Positions 36,454 to 44,609 of a stretch of 64,000 nucleotides of DNA are shown here, one piece after another. Source of the stretch: Actinomycetales bacterium Actino_02 (lineage in GTDB: Bacteria > Actinomycetota > Actinomycetes > Propionibacteriales > Propionibacteriaceae); the NCBI GenBank assembly GCA_001603275.1, contig LUYM01000030.1, forward strand, positions 1 through 64,000. Direction: 5' to 3'. How positions within the stretch are numbered: the stretch's first letter is position 1; each line of letters starts with the position of its first letter. The notes beneath the pieces are model-generated. The model had not been told where the DNA came from. It ran no database searches and saw only the letters and a list, made by a program, of their open reading frames with translations. A program made the translations under genes and the position numbers.

Positions 36454-37317
36454 TCAGGCGAACTTGTGTCGCAGCGCGGCCAGGTCGGTGTCGGTGAGGC
36501 CGAGCCCATCGCGCAGGTAGGCAGAGATGCTGCCGTACTTCGTGTTCGCCTCGTCGAGTCCGCCCTGCAGCGTGGACGCCGTAGTGCCGGACGTGCGCAA
36601 GTACTCGGCCATCACCTGCGAGTCGGAGGCCCCGATCGCGTACATGATCATCGCGACCGCCCAACCGGTCCGGTCCTTGCCGGCCGAACAGTGGATCAGC
36701 ACCGTCCCCTTGGCTGCGGCAGCCGCCCGCAGAGCCTTGGCGAAGGCCGTCCGCCGGGTCGCGTCGGTGACGTAGCGCGGGTAGACCGCATCGGAGTTGA
36801 TCGGGACGTTCAGGTGGGCGACCTTTGGCAGCCACGGATCCGGGTACTTGGCACGGACGCCGCTGGTGCGGAGGTCGATCACCACGCCGCCACGCAGTTC
36901 GAGGGCGAGCTTGAGCTTGTCCCGCTTGGTGGCATCGTGCAGCTTCGCGGTACGCAGCAGGACGCCCTTCTTGAAGCCGTAGCGGGCCAGCGCGTCCCGT
37001 TCGTTGACGACGCCGGACAGGCTGATCGAGGACGGGTAGGTGAACGTCTGCTTGCCCAGCGAGGAGGTGAAGACCTGGCCCTTGGTGAAGCGCTGCAGAT
37101 AGCCGGTGCGTCCGCCGATGGTGACCCAGGTGCGCGAGGCCAGCGGCGTGCCGAACTTCGCCGTGCCGCCGGCTGCCTTCCATGCGCTGTAGGTGCTGCC
37201 GGTGATGGTGATGCCACCGACCCGAGTGGACGCGGCCTGCGCCGGAGTGGGCGCGACAAAGGCGAGGCTCAGGGCCGCGACGAGCACGCCGACCAGGGGC
37301 TTCAGCGACAGCTTCAT
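36454..37317 (-). CDS. Secreted tyrosine/dual-specificity phosphatase with N-terminal LGFP-like region
   Basis: The 287-residue protein has a signal peptide (MKLSLKPLVGVLVAALSLAFVAPTPAQAA). An N-terminal LGFP-like segment follows (YSAWKAAGGTAKFGTPLASRTWVTIGGRTGYLQRFTKGQVF), a module often seen in cell-wall-associated proteins. The C-terminal phosphatase has a PTP loop HCSAGKDRTGWA (catalytic Cys and Arg) and the upstream LLRTAKLHD and VIDLRTSGVRAKYPDP segments of the Y_phosphatase3/MptpB-like group. Extracellular phosphatases of this group can hydrolyse phosphotyrosine or phosphoinositides; the target here is unknown. Confidence 0.88.
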   Translation of the reverse strand: MKLSLKPLVGVLVAALSLAFVAPTPAQAASTRVGGITITGSTYSAWKAAGGTAKFGTPLASRTWVTIGGRTGYLQRFTKGQVFTSSLGKQTFTYPSSISLSGVVNERDALARYGFKKGVLLRTAKLHDATKRDKLKLALELRGGVVIDLRTSGVRAKYPDPWLPKVAHLNVPINSDAVYPRYVTDATRRTAFAKALRAAAAAKGTVLIHCSAGKDRTGWAVAMIMYAIGASDSQVMAEYLRTSGTTASTLQGGLDEANTKYGSISAYLRDGLGLTDTDLAALRHKFA

Positions 37318-37391
37318 GGCGCCATTATCACCCGGCGGCTTTGCGCGGGCGCGTCAGCGAGCGTCCGTCCGCTCCGTGCCCGGCGAACTGC

Positions 37392-38666
37392 TCAGCTCTG
37401 CGGACGCAGATACTCGATCCCACCCAGGAACGGACGCAGTGCGGCCGGGATGTAGATCGAGCCGTCGGCCTGCTGGTGGTTCTCCAGCAGCATGATGATG
37501 GTCCGGGTCATTGCGCACAGGGTGCCGTTCAGCGTCGCCACCGAGCGGACGCCGTCGCTGTCCCGCATCCGGATGTTCAGCCGACGGGCCTGGAACTCGG
37601 TGCAGTTGGAGGTCGAGGTGATCTCGCGGTACTTGTCCTGGGTCGGCAGCCAGCCGTAGCAGTCATACTTGCGGGCCGCGCTCAGGCCGAGGTCGCCGGC
37701 GGCCACCTCGAGCACCTGGAACGGAATCTCCAGGGACTGGATGAACTCCTTCTCGAAGCCCAACAGCTTCTGGTGCTCGGCCTCGGCCTGCTCCGGGTCG
37801 CAGTAGACGAACATCTCGGCCTTGTCGAACCAGTGCACCCGGAAGATGCCGCGGGTGTCCTTGCCGTACGAGCCAGCCTCACGGCGGTAGCAGGGGCTGT
37901 AACCGACGTAGTGGCGCGGCAGCGTGGCGGCGTCCAGGATCTCTTCGGAGTGCATGGCGGCCAGGGCCACCTCCGAGGTGCCGACCAGGTACAGATCGTC
38001 CGCGGGCAGGTAGTAGACGTCCTGGGCGGCCTGGCCGAGGAAGCCGGTGCCCTCCATGGCCGACGGCTTGACCAGCGCCGGCGGGATCACCGGGGTGAAG
38101 CCCCAGCTCATGGCCTTGCTCATGGCCAGGTTCAGCAGCGCGAACTCCAGCTGGGCGCCGACCCCGGTGAGGAAGTAGAACCGCGAGCCGGACACCTTCG
38201 CGCCGCGCTCCATATCGATGGCACCGAGCATCTCGCCGAGCTCTAGGTGGTCACGCGGGACGAAGCCCTCCGCGGCGAAGTCACGCGGGGTGCCGATGGT
38301 CTCGACGACGACGAAGTCGTCCTCGCCACCGCGCGGGACATCGTCGAAGACCGGGTTGGGCAGCTGCTTGATCAGCTCGTCGAAGGTGGCGTTGTTCGCG
38401 TCGGCGACGGCCTGGGCCTGCTTCACCTCTGCGGAGAGCTCCTTGGTGCGGGCCAGCAGTGCAGCCTTGGCCTCGCCGGTGGCCTTGGCCACCTCCTTGC
38501 CCAGATCCTTCTGCTCGGCGCGCAGCTTCTCGAAGGACGCGATCGCTGCTCGACGGGCTTCGTCACTGGCGACAAGGGCGTCCACCAGGGCGGGAGACTC
38601 TCCGCGCGCAGCCTGGGCGCGACGGAGCAGGTCAGGGTCGGTACGCAGCAGCTTCGGGTCGATCAC
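37392..38666 (-). CDS. serS: Seryl-tRNA synthetase
   Basis: The 424-residue class II synthetase has the N-terminal tRNA-binding coiled coil (residues about 25-100) and the catalytic core with [27 protein letters not shown] (TSE serine-binding), [42 protein letters not shown] (motif 2), [19 protein letters not shown] and [32 protein letters not shown] (motif 3). Length and all motifs are normal. No T-box or other leader is visible in the short upstream region, which instead holds a type A repeat pair. Confidence 0.98.
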   Translation of the reverse strand: MIDPKLLRTDPDLLRRAQAARGESPALVDALVASDEARRAAIASFEKLRAEQKDLGKEVAKATGEAKAALLARTKELSAEVKQAQAVADANNATFDELIKQLPNPVFDDVPRGGEDDFVVVETIGTPRDFAAEGFVPRDHLELGEMLGAIDMERGAKVSGSRFYFLTGVGAQLEFALLNLAMSKAMSWGFTPVIPPALVKPSAMEGTGFLGQAAQDVYYLPADDLYLVGTSEVALAAMHSEEILDAATLPRHYVGYSPCYRREAGSYGKDTRGIFRVHWFDKAEMFVYCDPEQAEAEHQKLLGFEKEFIQSLEIPFQVLEVAAGDLGLSAARKYDCYGWLPTQDKYREITSTSNCTEFQARRLNIRMRDSDGVRSVATLNGTLCAMTRTIIMLLENHQQADGSIYIPAALRPFLGGIEYLRPQS

Positions 38667-38712
38667 CCCGAAATCCTATCGCCCGCTGCCGATGCCCCCG
38701 ACGACACAGAAC

Positions 38713-38781
38713 GGGGACGGTTCCTGTTACGTCCCAAGGTTCACGAAGCGTCAAGGTTGGGACGTAACAGGAACCGTCCCC
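38713..38781. repeat. REPIN-like pair of inverted type A repeats
   Basis: Type A elements at 38713-38735 and 38759-38781 face each other across a 23-bp spacer (AAGGTTCACG...AAGGTT). The same arrangement with almost the same spacer occurs at 45305-45371 and 48908-48976. This indicates that the pair, not the single repeat, is a unit that spreads. Confidence 0.88.
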
Positions 38782-38810
38782 TTATGTCCCGGCCGAGCGG
38801 AGGGTCCCCC

Positions 38811-38866
38811 TTTCTGTGACTCAATCGGTGGCAGCCAGTTTCTGTGACTCAATCGGTGGCAGCCAG
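38811..38866. repeat. Perfect 28-bp tandem duplication at the 3' end of the TetR gene
   Basis: Bases 38811-38838 are repeated exactly at 38839-38866 (starts TTTCTGTGAC). The downstream copy contains the stop and the last codons (LAATD) of the TetR-family gene. The other copy lies just outside the gene, beside a type A repeat pair. Confidence 0.9.
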
Positions 38867-39400
38867 CAGGGCCACGGCCCGGGCCAGCGCGGGCAGCCCG
38901 GCGGGTTCGGACGCGCTGAGCGGCAGGTCGAGTTCGAAGCCCATGAACGCGGCCTCGACGAGTTCGGCGATCTCGTGGCTGCGCTCCTCGGCCACGCCGG
39001 AGGCCACCAGGTGCTGGCGGACGGCGTCGAGCCAGATCTCGTTCATCGCCGCGACTTCGTCCGCGTACGGCTGCTGGCCGAACAGGCCAAGGGTGGACGC
39101 TTCGACGTAGAGGCGCTCGCATTGCGCCTGGCGTTCGGTGGTGCGCAGCCGCCACTGATCCAGGACGGCCTCGTGCGGCGAGGCGGAGGCGGGCAGCAGC
39201 CGTAGTTCCTGGGCCGAGCGCATTGCCGAGCATCGGATGACGTCGACGATGAGTTGTTCCTTGCTGCCGAAGTGGTAGATCAGCATCCGGTCGCTGGTAC
39301 CGATTGCTGCGGCGAGAGGCCGCAGGCTCAGCCCGACCAGGCCATGCCCGAGCACCCAGTCGGTGGCGCGCTCGGTGAGCTCTTCGCGTCGATTGCTCAT
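38849..39400 (-). CDS. TetR family transcriptional regulator of the adjacent SMR pump
   Basis: The 183-residue regulator has an N-terminal helix-turn-helix domain (LTERATDWVLGHGLVGLSLRPLAAAIGTSDRMLIYHFGSKEQLIVDVI) of the TetR type and a helical ligand-binding domain. It is divergent from a small multidrug resistance gene, and the 76-bp gap holds two identical-arm palindromes TGTAGC-N4-GCTACA. It therefore very likely represses both genes and is released by the pump's substrate. A 28-bp tandem duplication overlaps its last codons. Confidence 0.92.
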   Translation of the reverse strand: MSNRREELTERATDWVLGHGLVGLSLRPLAAAIGTSDRMLIYHFGSKEQLIVDVIRCSAMRSAQELRLLPASASPHEAVLDQWRLRTTERQAQCERLYVEASTLGLFGQQPYADEVAAMNEIWLDAVRQHLVASGVAEERSHEIAELVEAAFMGFELDLPLSASEPAGLPALARAVALLAATD

Positions 39401-39412
39401 CTCGCAGATGAG

Positions 39413-39428
39413 TGTAGCGCCTGCTACA
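39413..39428. promoter_or_regulatory. TetR operator O1: TGTAGC-N4-GCTACA
   Basis: This perfect 6-bp inverted repeat with spacer GCCT lies 12 bp upstream of the TetR start. It is identical in arms and spacing to the second palindrome at 39440-39455; the centres are 27 bp apart. Confidence 0.8.
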
Positions 39429-39439
39429 GTGGTGACGTC

Positions 39440-39455
39440 TGTAGCGGTTGCTACA
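39440..39455. promoter_or_regulatory. TetR operator O2: TGTAGC-N4-GCTACA
   Basis: This is a second perfect palindrome with spacer GGTT, 21 bp upstream of the SMR start. Its position over the SMR promoter fits repression of the pump gene. Confidence 0.8.
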
Positions 39456-39476
39456 TTCGATCAAGGAGAGTTCTTC

Positions 39477-39803
39477 ATGCCCATGGCGCTCGCATTGCTC
39501 ACGCTTGCGATCCTCGTCGAGGTGGGTGCGACGGCCCTGCTTCCGAAGGCCGAGGGCTTCACCAATCCGGTCTGGACAGCGGTCGTTGCCGCCGGCTACC
39601 TGTTCGCCATCTGGCTGCTCACCATCGTGGTGAAGAAGATGGACGTCTCGATCGCCTACGCGATCTGGTCGGGCCTCGGCACCGCGGTTATCGCGATCGT
39701 CGGCTACTTCTGGCTCGGTGAGTCCATGGGCGCGCTGAAGCTGGGCGGAATCGCCTTGATCATCCTCGGGGTGGTCGCGGTGAACGTCGATACCGCGCAC
39801 TAG
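39477..39803 (+). CDS. Small multidrug resistance (SMR/EmrE-like) efflux protein
   Basis: The 108-residue protein has four membrane helices and the SMR hallmarks: the essential membrane Glu in ALLTLAILVEVGATALL (residue about 15), GFTNPVWTAVV, and DVSIAYAIWSGLGTAVIAIVGYFWLGES. The EmrE/QacC family expels quaternary ammonium and guanidinium compounds in exchange for protons. The start is ATG 39477, with AAGGAGAG upstream. It is divergent from its probable TetR repressor, with two operators between them. Confidence 0.95.
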   Translation: MPMALALLTLAILVEVGATALLPKAEGFTNPVWTAVVAAGYLFAIWLLTIVVKKMDVSIAYAIWSGLGTAVIAIVGYFWLGESMGALKLGGIALIILGVVAVNVDTAH

Positions 39804-39890
39804 TCGCCGCCGGACGAGCCAATCCAGAAGTGGCGACTGGCGCACCCGGGGGCCGGTTCGGATTGACGTCCCATCCGTCCCACCTGCAAC

Positions 39891-39994
39891 GGGGACGGTT
39901 CCGAGATTCGTAGCTCAGCCCTCTGACTAGGGGTGGACCGAAATGGAACCGTCCCCCAGTTTTGGTCCAGCGGGACGAAACAGGAACCGTCCCC
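39891..39994. repeat. Repeat cluster: degenerate half element, type B, type A
   Basis: A half element (GGGGACGGTTCC then diverged sequence) lies at 39891-39910. A type B variant follows at 39935-39956 and a type A variant (GAAACAGG loop) at 39972-39994. A short direct repeat CTTTCGTCCCGGAG follows and reaches the pheA stop region. The cluster lies between the convergent SMR and pheA genes. Confidence 0.8.
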
Positions 39995-40028
39995 TTTCGT
40001 CCCGGAGGGTTGCTTTCGTCCCGGAGAA

Positions 40029-40940
40029 TCAGTCCTCGGGGTGGATCAGCGAGGCGTACCAGGCTCGGGCCGCGGCGAACTCCTCGTCGGTGAAGCCGTC
40101 GGCGATGACCGGACGCACCCCGTCCGCACGCGGGTAGGAGCCCAAGAAGACCACATCGGCGCAGATTCGGTGCAGGCCGAGCATGGCCTCAGCGACTCGC
40201 GGATCCCGCAGGTGGCCCTCGGCATCGATGCTGAAGCAGTAGTTGCCCAGTCCGGTCTTGGTCGGACGAGACTCGATCCGGCTCAGGTTCACCCCGCGGC
40301 TGGAGAACTGCTCCAAGATCTCCAACAGTGCGCCAGACCGGTCGGCGCGCATGTAGGCCACCAGGGTGGTCTTGTCGGCACCGGTCCGGGCCGGCGGTTC
40401 GGTCGGACGCGAGGCGAGCACGAAGCGGGTGACCGCGTCGGCGTTGTCGCCGATGCCGACCGCGATTGGCTCCAGGTGATACATCTGGCCGGCCACCTCG
40501 CCGCAGATCGCGGCGTCGTACTTCGAGCCCGGATCGGAGACCTCCAGCGCGGCCGCCGCATTGGACCCACCCTCAGTGACCCGCGCCGTGGGCAGGTTCG
40601 TCCGCATCCAACCCCGGGTCTGCGCGGCCGAATGCGGATGCGTCAGCACCCGGCGGACATCCTCCAGCTTGGTCCCCGGGCGGGCGTACAGGTTGAACTG
40701 CACCGGCAGCAGCACCTCGCGGACGATGGTCAGCGGACGCCCGGAGGCGAGCGTGTCCAAGGTCACCGCGACCCCGCCCTCGACCGAGTTCTCGATCGGC
40801 ACCAGCGCAGCCTCGACCACGCCGTCACGGACGGCGTCCAATGCCTCCCCCACGGTGGCAAAGGGCATCGCGTCCTCGGTGGAGAAGGTCAGCAATGCCT
40901 GGTGGGTGAAGGTTCCCGCCGGTCCGAAGTATCCGAGCAC
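40029..40940 (-). CDS. pheA: Prephenate dehydratase
   Basis: The 303-residue enzyme turns prephenate into phenylpyruvate in phenylalanine synthesis. It starts at GTG (MLGYFGPAGTFTHQALL). Dehydratase motifs VPIENSVEGGVAVTLD, SNAAAALEVSD and the catalytic Thr/Arg pair in DAVTRFVLASR are present. A C-terminal ACT domain (TTLVAYMRADRSGALLEILEQFSSRGVNLSRIESRPTKTGLGNYCFSID) with the ESRP motif indicates feedback control by phenylalanine. It has the normal length for an actinobacterial stand-alone PheA. Confidence 0.96.
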   Translation of the reverse strand: MLGYFGPAGTFTHQALLTFSTEDAMPFATVGEALDAVRDGVVEAALVPIENSVEGGVAVTLDTLASGRPLTIVREVLLPVQFNLYARPGTKLEDVRRVLTHPHSAAQTRGWMRTNLPTARVTEGGSNAAAALEVSDPGSKYDAAICGEVAGQMYHLEPIAVGIGDNADAVTRFVLASRPTEPPARTGADKTTLVAYMRADRSGALLEILEQFSSRGVNLSRIESRPTKTGLGNYCFSIDAEGHLRDPRVAEAMLGLHRICADVVFLGSYPRADGVRPVIADGFTDEEFAAARAWYASLIHPED

Positions 40941-41006
40941 CTGCTCAGCCTAATGGTCGCGCCGCTGCCGACGGTTCAGGCGAATCCGTCCGACGAGACC
41001 GGTGAA

Positions 41007-42653
41007 TCAGCGAGGTTCGATGCCGACCGGAGTACGCAGCTTCGCCGGCAGAACTCGGGACAGCCAGCGAGGCAGCTGGTGACCCCACGACCACCACCAC
41101 TGGACGATCGCCACCAGCACCACGATCTGGAAGGCCGTGCAGGCCCAATCCCGGACGATGCTGGAGACCGTCCGCATGGCCGGGCTGAACTCCACCGCGC
41201 GGCCGGTGACGTAGGCGGCCGACAGCCAGAAGCCGCGTCCCATCATCAACAAGTCGAGCCTGCTGGCCGTCATCAGGCCGAGCGGCACCCAGGCGATCAG
41301 GTCGTACCAGGACAAGGTGTAGGGCGAAGCGACCAGCCAGGCCGTGGTCAGAATTGTGGCCGTCCGGACGGTGATGGTCAGCGGGTCCAGGCGTGGCTCG
41401 TCGTTGTCCGGATTGCCGGGGACCAAGCGCCACGGCAACACTCGGGACAGCATCCAGCCGATCGCCACCATCAGCACCCAGCCGATCGCCACGGTGACCA
41501 CCCAGGACGCATCGTGGCCGATCAGGAAGGACAACGCCCCCTGCACCGGCGGCGCCCACGAGCCGGACGAGATGTAGCCGGTGTTCCGGCTGGCCGCGGT
41601 CAGCGCCCGCGGCACCCAGACGCCGTAGGCCAAGCCCAGCGGGATGGCCGCCCCGACCGCCAGCTGCAGCAGCTTGCGCCAGTCGCGGCGATAGCCCCAC
41701 ATCATGGCGATGCCGTAGAAGACCAGGGACACCTTCACCGCGCCGGCCAACCCGATGGCGATCCCGGCCACGAACGGGCTGCGCCGAATGAACCACAGCC
41801 CCACGATTGCGAAGACGAGAGTGAGTGCCTCGTTGTGCGCCCCGGACAGCACAGCCCAGATCATCAGCGGGTTCAGCACGGTGAACAGCACTGCCCGAGT
41901 CTGGGTGGTCCGGTCGTCGTGGGCGAGCTTGACCGCGATGGCACCGATCAGCAGGAACGGCAGCAAAGCCCACATCTGCAGCCAGAAGACGGTGTTGTGC
42001 ATATTGCCGTTGCCGAGCCATGCGGCCAGCCACTGCGACATCGAGGCGATCGGCCCGTACACGCTCGGGGTGTCCTGCCAGGGACGTTCGGTCCAGACCA
42101 GGACCGGATCGAACTCCTGGCGGAAGATCTCGGCCGGAGTGATCGAGTACGGATCCAGGCCGAGCACTTGGAGGCGTCCATAGGCGGCATACATCAGCAC
42201 GTCCGCCGACGTCATCGGCGGCACCAGACAGGTACCGATGCTGAGCACAGCGCCGAGGGCGAACAGCTTGCGGTTGTGCGGACGCCAACCGGCGTGAACG
42301 GCCCGCCAGCTCACCCACAACCCGATCAGACCGAGAATCAGCCCTAGCCAGAGCAGGGGAACGGCGACCCATTCGCTGAGGTTCACCCAGCCGGTCGGCA
42401 GGTACCACGGCGGCAGCAGATTGTCCCGGGGACCCAGTCGCAGCGCGACCATGGACGGTCCGCAGGCAGCAACTCCGATGGCCAGCAGGGAGCTGGCCAC
42501 GATCAAGCCAAGCCCCAGCCGATGGTTGCGGGACCAGGGTCCGTCGAGGAACTCGGGTACGGGGAGGAAGGCCGGGGCCCTGCCCACCTGTTCGCCCACC
42601 GGCACCTCCCTCTGCGTCTGATCTTCAGGCAGGCTACCGGCTGGGGCGGCCAC
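41007..42653 (-). CDS. Polyprenol-phosphomannose-dependent alpha-(1->6)-mannosyltransferase (MptB-like, GT-C)
   Basis: The 548-residue protein has about 13 membrane segments. The GT-C catalytic loop after the first helices contains MTSADVLMYAAYGRLQVLGLDPYSITP, and conserved loops DTPSVYGPIASM and SGAHNEALTLVFAIVGLW follow, as in MptA/MptB enzymes that extend lipomannan-type glycolipids using polyprenyl-phosphomannose. It starts at GTG 42653; a GTG inside (VPVGEQVGR) is an alternative. Mannosyltransferases at 57965-60372 may serve the same cell-envelope pathway. Confidence 0.86.
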   Translation of the reverse strand: MAAPAGSLPEDQTQREVPVGEQVGRAPAFLPVPEFLDGPWSRNHRLGLGLIVASSLLAIGVAACGPSMVALRLGPRDNLLPPWYLPTGWVNLSEWVAVPLLWLGLILGLIGLWVSWRAVHAGWRPHNRKLFALGAVLSIGTCLVPPMTSADVLMYAAYGRLQVLGLDPYSITPAEIFRQEFDPVLVWTERPWQDTPSVYGPIASMSQWLAAWLGNGNMHNTVFWLQMWALLPFLLIGAIAVKLAHDDRTTQTRAVLFTVLNPLMIWAVLSGAHNEALTLVFAIVGLWFIRRSPFVAGIAIGLAGAVKVSLVFYGIAMMWGYRRDWRKLLQLAVGAAIPLGLAYGVWVPRALTAASRNTGYISSGSWAPPVQGALSFLIGHDASWVVTVAIGWVLMVAIGWMLSRVLPWRLVPGNPDNDEPRLDPLTITVRTATILTTAWLVASPYTLSWYDLIAWVPLGLMTASRLDLLMMGRGFWLSAAYVTGRAVEFSPAMRTVSSIVRDWACTAFQIVVLVAIVQWWWSWGHQLPRWLSRVLPAKLRTPVGIEPR

Positions 42654-42687
42654 TCCGAAGCCGAGCGGACGTCCTGGTATCGGACCG

Positions 42688-43551
42688 TTATTTCAGCAGT
42701 CGAGACAGCCGCCGATCAGCCAGCGGCTTCCCACCGGTCTGGCAGCCCGGACAGTACTGCAGGGACGAATCCGCGAACGACACCTCCGCGATGGTGCTGC
42801 CGCAGACGTCGCATTGCTGGCCGGTGCGTCCATGCACCCGCAGGTTCGTCCGTTTGGCGTCCTTCAGCTCGTAGGCGGCCAGGCCGTCCGCGCGCGCGAT
42901 CGCCGAGGTCAGCTCGGTCTTGATCGCCTGATAGAGCCCGCTGAGTTCGTCCGCACTGAGCGCATTGGACGCCTTGAACGGGCTCAACTTGGCCGCGTGC
43001 AGGATCTCGTCGGAGTAGGCATTGCCGATGCCGGCCAGCACCCGTTGGTCGCGCAGGACGCCCTTGAGCTGGGCCCGTCCGGCCCGAGCCAGGATCGCCG
43101 CAAGAGCGTCCTGGTCGAACTCGGCGGCCAGCGGGTCGGGGCCAAGGCTGGCGATGCCGGGCACCTGGGACGGGTCGTCCACCAGATAGACGGCCAGCCG
43201 CTTCTGGGTGCCAGCCTCAGTCAGGTCGAATCCGGTGCTGTCGTCGAAGACCACCCGCAGCGCCAGCGGGCCTTTGCCCGGCCGGGCCGGAGCGTCCGGC
43301 AGCGCCTTGCGCCAGGTCAGCCAGCCGGCCCGGGCGAGATGCCAGACCAGCCACAGGCCGCCGGCCTCCAGGCACAGGAACTTGCCGTGCCGAGTCACCT
43401 GCTCGACCTCGAGCCCGGACAGCGCGGTCAGTGGCGGTGCGTACGTCTTCAGGCCGGCGAAGGCCAGCAACTCGACCCGGGCGATCGTCTTGCCCGCGCA
43501 CGATTCGGAAAGGAATCCGCGCAGCGCCTCAACCTCGGGCAGCTCAGGCAC
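42688..43551 (-). CDS. Formamidopyrimidine-DNA glycosylase / Nei-like AP lyase
   Basis: The 287-residue base-excision repair enzyme has the catalytic N-terminus MPELPEVEAL (Pro2, Glu3). H2TH residues lie in VLRDQRVLAGIGNAYSDEILHAAKLSP, and a C-terminal zinc finger is visible (CDVCGSTIAEVSFADSSLQYCPGC). The short loops and the H2TH sequence fit the actinobacterial Fpg/Nei family rather than clearly one or the other. It overlaps the aat gene by 8 nt, so the two form an operon. Confidence 0.92.
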   Translation of the reverse strand: MPELPEVEALRGFLSESCAGKTIARVELLAFAGLKTYAPPLTALSGLEVEQVTRHGKFLCLEAGGLWLVWHLARAGWLTWRKALPDAPARPGKGPLALRVVFDDSTGFDLTEAGTQKRLAVYLVDDPSQVPGIASLGPDPLAAEFDQDALAAILARAGRAQLKGVLRDQRVLAGIGNAYSDEILHAAKLSPFKASNALSADELSGLYQAIKTELTSAIARADGLAAYELKDAKRTNLRVHGRTGQQCDVCGSTIAEVSFADSSLQYCPGCQTGGKPLADRRLSRLLK

Positions 43552-44236
43552 GGCGACGCTCCGGGACGGACGGCCAGGCCGGCTCGGGCACTTCCAGTGC
43601 CTCGTCGATGAGTTCCAGGTAGTCGCTGCGGTCGATCTCGATCACACCGAGGCTGGCCAGGTGCGGGGTCTGCCACTGGGTGTCGATCACTCGCTCTTGG
43701 GCATGGTCGTCGCTGAGCAGCTGGATGAGCCGCAGCAGGGCCACCTTCGAGGCGTCCCGGCCGCGCTCAGGGTCGTGGAACATCGACTCGCCGGCGAACA
43801 GGCCGCCCAGCGAGATGCCGTAGAGGCCGCCGACAAGGCGTCCCTCTGCATCCCAGGTCTCCACCGAGTGGACGTGGCCGGCGTGGTGCAGTTCTTGATA
43901 GACCCGTCGGATGTCGTCGTCGATCCAGCCGTACGGACGCCTCGGGTCGGCACAACCGTCCAGCACCCCTTCGAAATCCTGGTCGATGGTGGTGGTGTAG
44001 CGATGGGCCGACTTGCGCAGCGAGCGGGTCACCCGCAGCCCGTCCGGCAGCAGGATGCCGCGGCGCAGCGGCGACCACCAGCCCATGTTGCCGAAGTCGG
44101 TGGCGTGCAGCGCCATCGGGAAAACCCCGCAGCGATAGGCCTGCAAGACCAACTCCTGGTCGAACTCCCGGGAGAAGGCGATCAGGTCCTGAGCGGGCCA
44201 CTCACTGGGCGGTCCGAACATGCCCAGACGTGCCAT
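43544..44236 (-). CDS. aat: Leucyl/phenylalanyl-tRNA-protein transferase
   Basis: The 230-residue enzyme adds Leu or Phe from aminoacyl-tRNA to N-terminal Lys or Arg, marking proteins for ClpAP(S) degradation. The family core is clear: AYRCGVFPMALHATDFGNMGWWSPLRRGILLPDGLRVTRSLRKSAHRYTTTID, then GGLYGISLGGLFAGESMFHDPERGRDASKVALLRLIQLL and IDTQWQTPHLASLG. The ATG at 44236 (MARLGMFGPPSEWP) is chosen because the extension to 44299 is not family-like. It overlaps fpg. Confidence 0.93.
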   Translation of the reverse strand: MARLGMFGPPSEWPAQDLIAFSREFDQELVLQAYRCGVFPMALHATDFGNMGWWSPLRRGILLPDGLRVTRSLRKSAHRYTTTIDQDFEGVLDGCADPRRPYGWIDDDIRRVYQELHHAGHVHSVETWDAEGRLVGGLYGISLGGLFAGESMFHDPERGRDASKVALLRLIQLLSDDHAQERVIDTQWQTPHLASLGVIEIDRSDYLELIDEALEVPEPAWPSVPERRRA

Positions 44237-44342
44237 GATCCGATTCTGCCAGTCCTTCCTGCGGGGGAGTCCTTCACCGTGCGGACGCCCGTGCGGCATT
44301 TCCCCTAATGATCGAGTGCAGCACTGACATAACCTGATCTAC

Positions 44343-44438
44343 ATGAGTCGGCGACGGGTATTCCTGCTGCTGGCCATCGTCGTGGTGGCCGGCCTTCTGC
44401 TCGGCTTCATCGTCGGCTGGGCCGCAGCTGGGCACTAG
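44343..44438 (+). CDS. Small membrane protein (31 residues), probably leaderless
   Basis: MSRRRVFLLLAIVVVAGLLLGFIVGWAAAGH is a single hydrophobic helix with a basic N-terminus, typical of small actinobacterial membrane proteins. There is no Shine-Dalgarno sequence. A TAACCT -10-like box at 44330-44335 places transcription start at or one base before the ATG, as expected for a leaderless mRNA. The function is unknown, and homology cannot be judged from so short a sequence. Confidence 0.5.
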   Translation: MSRRRVFLLLAIVVVAGLLLGFIVGWAAAGH

Positions 44439-44463
44439 GCCCGTCCGCTCCTGGGCGCACCTC

Positions 44464-44540
44464 CGGCCCCTGAGCCTCCCACTCCGGTCCCTGAGCCTGT
44501 CGAGGGGACCACTCACGGGGACGGTTTCAGGGTCGTCCTG
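44464..44540. repeat. Type D elements and a degenerate type B element
   Basis: A full type D element (GGTCCCTGAG...GGGGACC) lies at 44486-44510, preceded by a half copy at 44464-44480. A degenerate type B element (GGGGACGGTTTCAGGGTCGTCC-like) lies at 44517-44538. They lie upstream of the EcsC gene. Confidence 0.65.
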
Positions 44541-44609
44541 GGGATTGAACCGAGGCGCGGCCACCGGGAGCGCGCCTACGCTGGTGGAGCGGCAACCGGA
44601 AGGCAACTC

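Noticed and set aside
39933-42347. An 804-residue plus-strand open frame
   Set aside because: It is antisense to pheA and the mannosyltransferase gene and has Arg/Gln/His-rich composition without domains.
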